DNA of 6,567 nt from an uncultured bacterium (lineage in GTDB: Bacteria > Bacillota > Clostridia > Oscillospirales > Oscillospiraceae): assembly GCA_905214155.1 (NCBI GenBank), contig CAJMLC010000110.1, forward strand, positions 1 to 6,567, in the 5' to 3' direction. Made by a program: the position numbers and the translations under genes. Under the pieces are notes generated by a model. The model was not told the origin of the DNA. It saw only the letters and a program-made list of their open reading frames with translations, and ran no database searches. Of the stretch, positions 1 through 5,156 are shown in pieces; position 1 is the stretch's first letter, and each line of letters begins with the position of its first letter.

Positions 1-838
1 TCATTTTGTTGTTTACCTCCTTAATTATCCACGGCGGCGTCGATGCGCCCGCCGTGATACCTATCGTAGCTGCGCTGGAAAAAAGACGCAGATCCAGGTC
101 GTCCGCATGATCGACCAGTGATACCGTTTGGCAGTACTGTTTGCAGATCATGGCAAGCCTGCCCGTGTTGGCGCTGCTTGCATCCCCGACGACGACCATT
201 GCATCACATTTTTTGGAAAGGCTGATCGCTTCTTCCTGTCGCATTTCCGTAGCTCTGCATATTGTATCAAAGATTTCGCAATTTGTACAGATTTTTTTTG
301 CGATTTCGCGGCAGGAATCCCAATTTTTTTGCGTCCCGGTCGTCTGACAGACCATGGCCAGCGGCAGATCGCGCCGATCATCGTCAAATTCGAGCCATTG
401 GCGCAATTCATCGGCAGTCTGCAGGATGACGGGATCGGTACAGAAGCTCGCGATGGCGCGCACCTCCGGGTGCTCCGGCGTGCCGATGATGAGGCAGCGG
501 CGGCCTTCGCGCTCCGCCCGCTGGACGATCTTGTGGATCTTTTCCACAAAGGGGCACGTCGCGTCTACGACCTCGAGGCCGCGCGCGGCGAGCGCTTCCT
601 GCATGGCCTTCTCCACGCCGTGCGCCCGCAGGATCACGGTCTCGCTGGGCTGCGCCTCGTCCGGCGAGGCGATCTCGCGCACGCCGAGCTTCGCGAAGCG
701 CTCGACCACGTGGCGGTTGTGGATGATGGGGCCGAGCGTGACGGCGTGCTTTCCGTCGCGGATGGCCTGCTCCACGAGGGAGACCGCCCGGTCAACCCCG
801 AAGCAGAAGCCCGCTGTCTTCGCCAGATAGATCTGCAT
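1..838 (-). CDS. ispH: 4-hydroxy-3-methylbut-2-enyl diphosphate reductase, partial; frame open at the left edge, probably fused to ribosomal protein S1
   Basis: This is the last enzyme of the MEP pathway: a cytoplasmic [4Fe-4S] reductase that converts HMBPP to IPP and DMAPP. I read 279 complete codons from the ATG at 838. The expected residues are present: cluster cysteines C12 (TAGFCFGV), C95 (DATCPFV) and C194 (ICRAT); substrate-pocket H40 (GPIIHN), H73, H123 and E125 (GTPEHPE), T166, S222, N224 and S266 (GASTP). The residue aligned with E. coli Ser226 is Ala223. The start is fixed by the family's usual N-terminus (MQIYLAKTAGFCFGV) and an AGGCGGTGA ribosome-binding site. The gene overlaps the end of plsC by 47 nt. 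IspH normally ends near the TPPWIIKEV seen at residues 267-275, but the frame continues without a stop to the edge. The ispH-rpsA fusion common in Clostridia is therefore the likely reading; the S1 part lies outside the window. Confidence 0.95.
   Translation of the reverse strand, partial: MQIYLAKTAGFCFGVDRAVSLVEQAIRDGKHAVTLGPIIHNRHVVERFAKLGVREIASPDEAQPSETVILRAHGVEKAMQEALAARGLEVVDATCPFVEKIHKIVQRAEREGRRCLIIGTPEHPEVRAIASFCTDPVILQTADELRQWLEFDDDRRDLPLAMVCQTTGTQKNWDSCREIAKKICTNCEIFDTICRATEMRQEEAISLSKKCDAMVVVGDASSANTGRLAMICKQYCQTVSLVDHADDLDLRLFSSAATIGITAGASTPPWIIKEVNNKM
2..22 (-). promoter_or_regulatory. Internal Shine-Dalgarno and in-frame ATG at the IspH/S1 junction
   Basis: The codons for Ile-Lys-Glu-Val at the end of IspH contain AAGGAGGT (15-22), a perfect match to the anti-Shine-Dalgarno sequence. 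It is followed after 10 nt by an ATG (2-4) in the IspH frame. This would be the natural start of the downstream module, which I infer to be ribosomal protein S1. The motif partly reflects the conserved protein sequence IIKEV, so use as a start is inferred, not proven. Confidence 0.6.
261..289 (-). promoter_or_regulatory. Candidate internal sigma-A promoter inside ispH
   Basis: On the minus strand, TGTACA (284-289, 4 of 6 to the -35 consensus) is followed by a 17-bp spacer and TACAAT (261-266, 5 of 6 to the -10 consensus). A TGA immediately before the -10 gives an extended -10 motif. A run of eight A (292-299) lies just upstream of the -35, like an UP element. The site sits in an AT-rich patch of an otherwise GC-rich gene, about 250 nt before the internal ATG at the left edge. 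It could give the S1 module its own transcript. Activity is inferred only. Confidence 0.4.
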
Positions 839-1427
839 GTCCGTCACCGCCTAACTTGTATATCGTCTCCAGCATCGCGTCCGCCGCCGCGTGGCAGGCT
901 GCGTGGTCGCTCTGCGAAATGTTATCGATCGTATAGGGTGCGCCGAAATAGACGTCCACCGGACAGAACGGCGTCCGGTTGCGCGTGACGTAGACCGGCA
1001 CGACCGGCGCGCCGCTCTCCACGGCCATGTGGACGGCGCCGGTCTTGGCGCGGACGTGTTTATCGCCGTTGCATCGCGTCCCTTCTACGAATACAAGCAG
1101 CTTGTCTCCCGCGCGGAGCGCCTCTATGCTCTTTTCATAGACCTCCGGCTGATGTGCGCCGCGCCGGACGAAAATGATGTCGAATTTCTCCATCACCCAG
1201 CCGAGGAACGGTACGCGCCGCAGTTCTTCTTTTGCCAGAATGCGGATCATTTTCGGGCTGTTCAGCGCGAGCATGATCCAGATCGGGTCCGCCATGCCGG
1301 AATGGTTCGCGCACAGCAGCGCACACCCCACGGGCACCAGCTCCTGGCCGTGGATGCGGAGAATGGGGTGCCAGAAGAACAGCCCGATCCGGCAGATCCA
1401 CCAGCAAAGCCGATACCAGAATTTCAT
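792..1427 (-). CDS. plsC: PlsC-type 1-acyl-sn-glycerol-3-phosphate acyltransferase
   Basis: A 211-residue membrane-associated acyltransferase of the LPLAT/AGPAT family, expected to acylate lysophosphatidic acid to phosphatidic acid in phospholipid synthesis. Catalytic block I is NHSGMAD with H42 and D47 (the HX4D motif), block III is FVEGTR (E115-R118), and the conserved proline of block IV is in PVVPVYV (about 141-147). The first about 22 residues are hydrophobic and aromatic (FWYRLCWWICRIGLFFW), consistent with insertion at the inner face of the membrane. The start is supported by GGAGGA (1435-1440) 7 nt upstream, and its ATG overlaps the cmk stop as ATGA, implying translational coupling. 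The last 15 or so residues (about 197-211, ending GLLLRG) are read from DNA that also encodes the IspH N-terminus in another frame; they look like a non-conserved tail. The exact acyl donor and acceptor cannot be told from sequence. Confidence 0.92.
   Translation of the reverse strand: MKFWYRLCWWICRIGLFFWHPILRIHGQELVPVGCALLCANHSGMADPIWIMLALNSPKMIRILAKEELRRVPFLGWVMEKFDIIFVRRGAHQPEVYEKSIEALRAGDKLLVFVEGTRCNGDKHVRAKTGAVHMAVESGAPVVPVYVTRNRTPFCPVDVYFGAPYTIDNISQSDHAACHAAADAMLETIYKLGGDGHADLSGEDSGLLLRG
844..852 (-). promoter_or_regulatory. Ribosome-binding site of ispH, inside plsC
   Basis: AGGCGGTGA matches the extended Shine-Dalgarno AGGAGGTGA at 8 of 9 positions and lies 5 nt before the ispH ATG at 838. 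It is embedded in the plsC reading frame, so ribosomes translating plsC must pass over it. It supports the start at 838 and coupling of the two genes. Confidence 0.7.
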
Positions 1428-2098
1428 CCGAGCTTCCTCCGCACGATCTCCAGAATCTCCTGCACCGACTGCTCAATCGTGTTGCCCGACGTATCGAGCT
1501 TCACAGCGTCACGGGCGGGGCGGAGCGGCGCGATGTCGCGCTCGGAGTCCTGCTTGTCCCGCTTTTTCATCTCGTCCAGGACCTGCGCGTAGCTGCTCTT
1601 GTCGCCCTTTGCCTGCAATTCCTCAAAGCGGCGGCGGGCGCGCTCCTCCGGCGAGGCCGTGAGGAAGATCTTCACGTCTGCGCGCGGCAGGACGACCGTC
1701 CCGATGTCGCGCCCATCCATGACGACGTCATGCTCCCGCGCGAACTGCCTCTGCATGTCAAGCAAATATTCCCGTACACATGGCTGCGCCGAGACGCCCG
1801 AGGCGTAGCGGCTCATCTCCGGCGTCCGCAGCTCAGCGGTCACATCCATGCCGTTTAAGATCATGTGCTGTACGCCGTCGGATTTGTGGTCGATGACGAT
1901 GTTCACGTCGTCGATGAGCCGCCGGATGCCGTCTGCATCCTTCGGGCCGATGCCCATCAGCCACATGTGATAGCCGACGGTGCGGTAGATCGCGCCTGTG
2001 TCTACATATAAGTAACCCAATTCCTTTGCTGCAGCCTTAGCCATGGTGCTCTTTCCCGCGCCGCTCGGGCCGTCGATGGCGATGGCGTGATGCTTCAT
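1424..2098 (-). CDS. cmk: Cytidylate kinase (CMP/dCMP kinase)
   Basis: Cytoplasmic nucleoside monophosphate kinase that phosphorylates CMP and dCMP with ATP, feeding CTP and dCTP pools. The 224-residue product has the P-loop GPSGAGKS (10-17), the CMP-binding segment YVDTGAIYR (31-39), the DGRDIGTVVLP segment (128-138) and the C-terminal ERDIAPLRPA segment (187-196), all typical of bacterial Cmk and of normal length. The frame is open 19 codons further upstream, but the ATG at 2098 is chosen because AGGAGG (2106-2111) stands 7 nt before it and the family starts just before the AIDGPSGAGKS segment. That ATG overlaps the stop of the flavoprotein gene (ATGA), and the cmk stop overlaps the plsC start in the same way. 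The order cmk-plsC-ispH-(rpsA) is common in Clostridia, and B. subtilis has cmk next to the S1-like gene ypfD. Confidence 0.97.
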   Translation of the reverse strand: MKHHAIAIDGPSGAGKSTMAKAAAKELGYLYVDTGAIYRTVGYHMWLMGIGPKDADGIRRLIDDVNIVIDHKSDGVQHMILNGMDVTAELRTPEMSRYASGVSAQPCVREYLLDMQRQFAREHDVVMDGRDIGTVVLPRADVKIFLTASPEERARRRFEELQAKGDKSSYAQVLDEMKKRDKQDSERDIAPLRPARDAVKLDTSGNTIEQSVQEILEIVRRKLG

Positions 2099-3363
2099 TC
2101 CGATTCCTCCTGTGTCTGCGCAGCGGCAAGCCCGGCCGCGCGGCCGGTTGCCCATGCGATCTGTAAGTTAAATCCGCCCGTGTAGGCGTCCACGTCGAGC
2201 ACCTCTCCCGCAAAGAAGAGGCCGCGCACGAGCTTCGAACCCATCGTCGCCGGGTCGACCTCGCGAACCTTCACGCCGCCGGACGTGACGATCGCATCCT
2301 CGACCGGGGCCTTGCAGGCGATGTCGATCGTAAAATGCTTCAGAATGTCCAGCAGCGCGTGCCGCTGCTGCTTTGTGACGGAATGGACCTTTTCGTCCGG
2401 GGCGATGCCGCTCCGTTTGACGACTACCGGGATCATCGAGCGCGGCAGAAGATCGTCCAGCGCGTGGGAAAAGTCGCGGTTGGCGTATTTTTCAAAGTCG
2501 CGCAGGAGGCGTTCGTCGAGTGTCTTCTCATCCAGCGCGGGCTTCAGGTCGAGGTCGACTGTAAACGCATCATCCTTGCGGCCGATATGTGCGCTGGCGG
2601 ATAATACAATCGGCCCGGAGAGGCCGAAATGTGTGAACAGAAGTTCGCCGAATTCTTCAAAAACGACCTTGCCTTTGGCGTTTTTCAGGCGCAGCGTCAC
2701 GTTTTTCAGAGCGAGGCCCTGCATGGCCGCGCAGTCGTGCCCGCGCTCGACGAGCGGCACGAGCGAACCGACCGGCTCCACGATCGTGTGGCCCAGCGCT
2801 GCCGCCATCCGGTATCCGTCGCCGGTCGAGCCGGTCAGCGGGTAGGAGCAGCCGCCGGTTGCCAGAATGACTGCGTCCGCGGGGATCGGGCCGTTCGCCG
2901 TTTTCACGCCGCACACCGCGCCGTCCTGCACGGCAATTTCCGCTGCCCGCGCGTGCCGCACCTGTACGCCGGTCTCGCGCAGATAGCGCTCCAGCGCGGC
3001 GAGGACATCGGCAGAGCGGTCGGAGACCGGGAAAACGCGATTGCCGCGTTCGGTCTTCAGCGGACAGCCGTGAGCCTCAAAGAACGCCCTGGCGTCGGCA
3101 GGGGAGAAGCGCGAGAGCGCGCTGTAGAGGAAGCGCGGGTTCGTCGGCGTGTTTTTCAACACGTCCTCCCACGGGCAGTCGTTCGTCACGTTGCAGCGTC
3201 CCTTGCCCGTGATGAGCAGCTTTTTGCCGAGGCGGTCGTTCGGCTCGAGCAGTGTGACTGCCGCGCCGTGCTCTGCCGCGCAGCCCGCGGCCATCATGCC
3301 CGCGGCGCCGCCGCCGATGACGACGACGCGCTTACTGGACGCGCTCATAGACATCGTATTCAT
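2095..3363 (-). CDS. HI0933/YhiN-family FAD-dependent oxidoreductase
   Basis: A 422-residue soluble flavoprotein of the HI0933-like family, often annotated as 'aminoacetone oxidase family FAD-binding enzyme' or NAD(P)/FAD-dependent oxidoreductase. The N-terminal Rossmann motif VVVIGGGAAGMMAA (about 13-26) binds FAD. The family signatures GKGRCNVTN (53-61), ILATGG (166-171) and the C-terminal FAD contact GEVLDVDAYTGGFNLQIAW (386-404) are all present, and the length is normal. The true substrate of this family is not settled; BaiN of bile-acid-converting clostridia belongs to the same broad family, so that name should not be transferred without evidence. The gene overlaps the end of the RpiR gene by 32 nt if the ATG at 3363 is used; ATGs at 3354 and 3348 are alternatives, and only a GGAG about 10 nt before 3363 favours the first. 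It ends in an ATGA overlap with cmk. Confidence 0.93.
   Translation of the reverse strand: MNTMSMSASSKRVVVIGGGAAGMMAAGCAAEHGAAVTLLEPNDRLGKKLLITGKGRCNVTNDCPWEDVLKNTPTNPRFLYSALSRFSPADARAFFEAHGCPLKTERGNRVFPVSDRSADVLAALERYLRETGVQVRHARAAEIAVQDGAVCGVKTANGPIPADAVILATGGCSYPLTGSTGDGYRMAAALGHTIVEPVGSLVPLVERGHDCAAMQGLALKNVTLRLKNAKGKVVFEEFGELLFTHFGLSGPIVLSASAHIGRKDDAFTVDLDLKPALDEKTLDERLLRDFEKYANRDFSHALDDLLPRSMIPVVVKRSGIAPDEKVHSVTKQQRHALLDILKHFTIDIACKAPVEDAIVTSGGVKVREVDPATMGSKLVRGLFFAGEVLDVDAYTGGFNLQIAWATGRAAGLAAAQTQEESE
2106..2111 (-). promoter_or_regulatory. Ribosome-binding site that fixes the cmk start
   Basis: AGGAGG stands 7 nt before the ATG at 2098. It lies within the last codons of the flavoprotein gene (the Gln-Glu-Glu stretch) and rules out the longer 243-residue reading of cmk, which has no comparable site. 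Confidence 0.85.
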
Positions 3364-4192
3364 CCCAGATATGCTCCAGATTTTCGAAGGTCTGGGTCAG
3401 GAGTCGCTCCTGACTGCGGCCGATCGAGACGACGAGCGCGTTGATGACGCTCATGGCCGCGACGAGCGAATCGACCACCGAGACCATGCCGCTCTTCGCG
3501 ACGAGCACGTGGTCGGCAAATTTGCCGGCAGGGGCATCCGGCTTGTCGGTGATGGCAAGTACGGTGGCCTGCCGGTCGTGCGCGTACTGCATGACCTTGA
3601 CCGTCCGGCCGGAATAGCGCGGCAGGCTGATGCCGAGGACGACGTCGCCCGCGCCCACGCGCAGCATCTGCTCGAACATCTCGCTCGTCGCCGTCGAGCT
3701 GACGAGGCGGACGTTGTCAAAAAGATTGCGGAAGTAGAAGTTGAGGTAGGCGGCCAGCGCAGCGGACGAGCGCACGCCGACGATATAGATGTGCTTGGCC
3801 TGCAGGATGGCCTCTACACAGGCGGCCATCTCCCGCCGGTCGAGCGATTCGGCGGTGAGGCGGATGGAGTCGACATCGCTCTGCAGCACGCTGGACACGA
3901 TGTCCTGATCGCCGAAGCGGTCGTTCGCGGCCTCGATGCGCTGCACCGAGGTGAGGCGCGTGCGGACAATCTCCTGCAAAGAGCGCTGCATACTCGGATA
4001 GCCGTCGAAGCCAAGCTCGACGGCGAAGCGGACGACCGTGGACTCGGAGACCGAGACGGTCTTGCCGAGCTTGCTGGCCGTCATGAAAGCGGCCTTGTCG
4101 TAGGATTCCAGAATGTAGTTGGCGATGCGCTTTTGTCCTTTGGAAAAGGTATGTAGCTGGGCCTGGATACGGGCCAGAATATCGGTTGACAT
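3332..4192 (-). CDS. MurR/RpiR-family transcriptional regulator
   Basis: A 286-residue DNA-binding regulator. Residues about 1-75 form the RpiR-type helix-turn-helix domain (TASKLGKTVSVSESTVVRF around 38-56, then GFDGYP). Residues about 125-260 form a sugar isomerase (SIS) domain, with the sugar-phosphate pocket segments IYIVGVRSSAALAAYL (135-150) and GDVVLGISLPRYSGRT (182-197). Members usually sense a phosphosugar and control sugar or amino-sugar genes. Here there are no sugar genes nearby: the gene is first in what looks like an operon with the flavoprotein, cmk, plsC and ispH, and its stop lies inside the flavoprotein's first codons. The start is supported by GAGGG (4200-4204) 7 nt upstream and a promoter at 4226-4254. 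The ligand and targets cannot be read from sequence; autoregulation is plausible because a palindrome overlaps the promoter. Confidence 0.93.
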   Translation of the reverse strand: MSTDILARIQAQLHTFSKGQKRIANYILESYDKAAFMTASKLGKTVSVSESTVVRFAVELGFDGYPSMQRSLQEIVRTRLTSVQRIEAANDRFGDQDIVSSVLQSDVDSIRLTAESLDRREMAACVEAILQAKHIYIVGVRSSAALAAYLNFYFRNLFDNVRLVSSTATSEMFEQMLRVGAGDVVLGISLPRYSGRTVKVMQYAHDRQATVLAITDKPDAPAGKFADHVLVAKSGMVSVVDSLVAAMSVINALVVSIGRSQERLLTQTFENLEHIWDEYDVYERVQ

Positions 4193-4225
4193 AGCAAGTC
4201 CCTCAATCTATCAAAAATCGAATCT

Positions 4226-4254
4226 ATTTTACAGGAAAGCCCTGAAAATTGCAA
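4226..4254 (-). promoter_or_regulatory. Sigma-A promoter of the rpiR-flavoprotein-cmk-plsC-ispH operon
   Basis: TTGCAA (4249-4254) as -35 and TAAAAT (4226-4231) as -10 are separated by exactly 17 bp. The promoter lies in the 77-bp gap between the rluB stop and the RpiR start and gives a leader of about 25 nt with a GAGGG ribosome-binding site. It is the only good promoter I see between rluB and the left edge apart from the candidate inside ispH. Confidence 0.65.
4227..4248. promoter_or_regulatory. Palindrome over the promoter spacer and -10, possible operator
   Basis: On the plus strand TTTTaCAGG (4227-4235) and CCTGAAAA (4241-4248) are inverted copies with one unpaired base, separated by 5 bp. 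The palindrome covers the -10 and the spacer, the classic place for a repressor site. The RpiR-type regulator encoded directly downstream is the obvious candidate to bind. As RNA it would form only a weak hairpin and has no U-tract, so a terminator for rluB is less likely. Confidence 0.4.
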
Positions 4255-4269
4255 GCTGATTTGGAAAGA

Positions 4270-4983
4270 TCATGCATGATTTTGAAGCATTTCCAGCTCC
4301 TCGTCCGTCAGCGGACGATACTGGCCGGGGGCGAGATCGCCGAGCAGGAGCGGGCCCTCTGCGATGCGCTTGAGGCGCGTGACGGTCAGCCCCGCGCGCT
4401 CGGCCAGGCGGCGGATCTGCCGGTTGCGGCCCTCGTGGATCGTCACGCGAAGCAGCGCCGTCGCGCCCTCCTGCCGCAGCAGCTCGATCTGGGCGGGGCG
4501 GGTCTTCCGGCCATCGATCTCCAGCGGCTCGGCGAGCGACCGCTCCGCGCCGGGTATATAATGGCTGACCCAGAGCAGATAGACCTTCCGGATCTCCTGC
4601 TTCGGGTGCATCAGGCGGTTGGCCAGCTCGCCGTCGTTCGTCAGGAGGAGCAGACCCTCAGAGTTGAGGTCGAGCCGCCCGACGGGGTAGACGCGCTCCG
4701 GCAGGTCCGCGACGAGATCGGCAACGGTTCTGCGCCCCTTCTCGTCCGACAGCGTGGTCACATAGCCGCGCGGTTTATTTAACATCATATATAGATGCTC
4801 CGGCGCGGCGCGCTTCAGGCGGACGCCGTCGACCTCGATGACGTCGGTCTGCTCGTCGGCGGTGTCGCCGAGCTGGGCGGTGTTGCCGTTGACGCGGACG
4901 CGCCGCGCCGCGATCAGCTCCTCGGCCTTTCGCCGGGAGGCAATGCCGTGCCGGGATAAAATTTTTTGCAGTCGTTCTTCCAT
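4270..4983 (-). CDS. rluB: rRNA pseudouridine synthase, RsuA/RluB/RluE/RluF family
   Basis: Cytoplasmic enzyme that isomerises specific uridines of ribosomal RNA; by context and B. subtilis synteny it is probably RluB (23S rRNA). Of the 237 residues, about 1-45 form the S4 RNA-binding domain (ERLQKILSRHGIASRRKAEE). The catalytic domain follows, with YMMLNKPRGYVTT (65-77) and the catalytic motif VGRLDLNSEGLLLLTNDG, in which D105 is the nucleophilic aspartate. NRQIRR near the C-terminus is also typical. The open frame extends 31 codons further upstream to 5076, but those codons lie in the palindromic spacer. The ATG at 4983 has AGGAGA (4988-4993) 4 nt before it and matches the normal N-terminus. 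The gene lies downstream of the carboxypeptidase gene, as rluB follows dacB-spmA-spmB in B. subtilis. The precise target uridine cannot be told from sequence. Confidence 0.93.
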   Translation of the reverse strand: MEERLQKILSRHGIASRRKAEELIAARRVRVNGNTAQLGDTADEQTDVIEVDGVRLKRAAPEHLYMMLNKPRGYVTTLSDEKGRRTVADLVADLPERVYPVGRLDLNSEGLLLLTNDGELANRLMHPKQEIRKVYLLWVSHYIPGAERSLAEPLEIDGRKTRPAQIELLRQEGATALLRVTIHEGRNRQIRRLAERAGLTVTRLKRIAEGPLLLGDLAPGQYRPLTDEELEMLQNHA

Positions 4984-4987
4984 GTTA

Positions 4988-4993
4988 TCTCCT
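4988..4993 (-). promoter_or_regulatory. Ribosome-binding site that fixes the rluB start
   Basis: AGGAGA stands 4 nt before the ATG at 4983. The palindromic element ends at 4995, only 2 nt upstream, so folding of that element in RNA would place a long hairpin directly beside this site and could affect access of the ribosome. Confidence 0.8.
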
Positions 4994-4994
4994 G

Positions 4995-5156
4995 GGGAAC
5001 CTCTGATTGAACTGTCTGCGGCCTTCGCCGGAGCTTTTGCTCCAATGCGGCGGTTTGAAGGACTTGAAATCCACAAAGGATGTCTGCGCCCTTCAAATCT
5101 TGCCTTGGAACAAAATCTCTCGCCGAATGCTCACAGCCATTTCATCAGAGCTTCCC
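4995..5156. repeat. Imperfect 162-bp inverted repeat (MITE-like palindromic element) between the carboxypeptidase gene and rluB
   Basis: The two halves are inverted copies around a centre at about 5075. The outer arms 4995-5011 and 5141-5156 match as GGGAAsCTCTGAT(t)GAA with one mismatch and one extra base. TTTTGCTCCAA (5035-5045) pairs with TTGGAACAAAA (5105-5115) with one mismatch. TTTGAAGG (5054-5061) pairs perfectly with CCTTCAAA (5090-5097), and ATCC (5069-5072) pairs with GGAT (5078-5081) around a 5-nt loop. The stretch between the outer and 11-bp blocks is more diverged. It holds no gene. It covers nearly all of the 147-bp intergenic gap and the last eight codons, including the stop, of the carboxypeptidase gene. 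Flanking 4-mers (CCTG and TTAA) differ, so no target duplication is visible. It could be a decayed mobile element, an mRNA-processing hairpin, or both; I cannot assign an IS family. Confidence 0.7.

Noticed and set aside
148..549. A 133-codon minus-strand open frame
   Set aside because: It is in a different frame from ispH, whose conserved cysteines and pocket residues run through the same DNA.
128..988. A 286-codon plus-strand open frame
   Set aside because: It lies antisense to ispH and plsC, has no recognisable domain or ribosome-binding site and has the Arg/Asp/His-rich composition of a shadow frame in GC-rich DNA.
2099..2155. A 19-codon N-terminal extension of cytidylate kinase
   Set aside because: It overlaps the conserved end of the flavoprotein gene and lacks a ribosome-binding site, whereas AGGAGG precedes the shorter start at 2098.
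3149..4156. A 335-codon plus-strand open frame
   Set aside because: It is antisense to the flavoprotein and RpiR genes, both of which have clear family motifs; its low-complexity Asp/Arg/His/Ala-rich translation is typical of a shadow.
4984..5076. A 31-codon N-terminal extension of RluB
   Set aside because: It is read through the palindromic element; the family starts at MEERLQKIL, and AGGAGA precedes that ATG.
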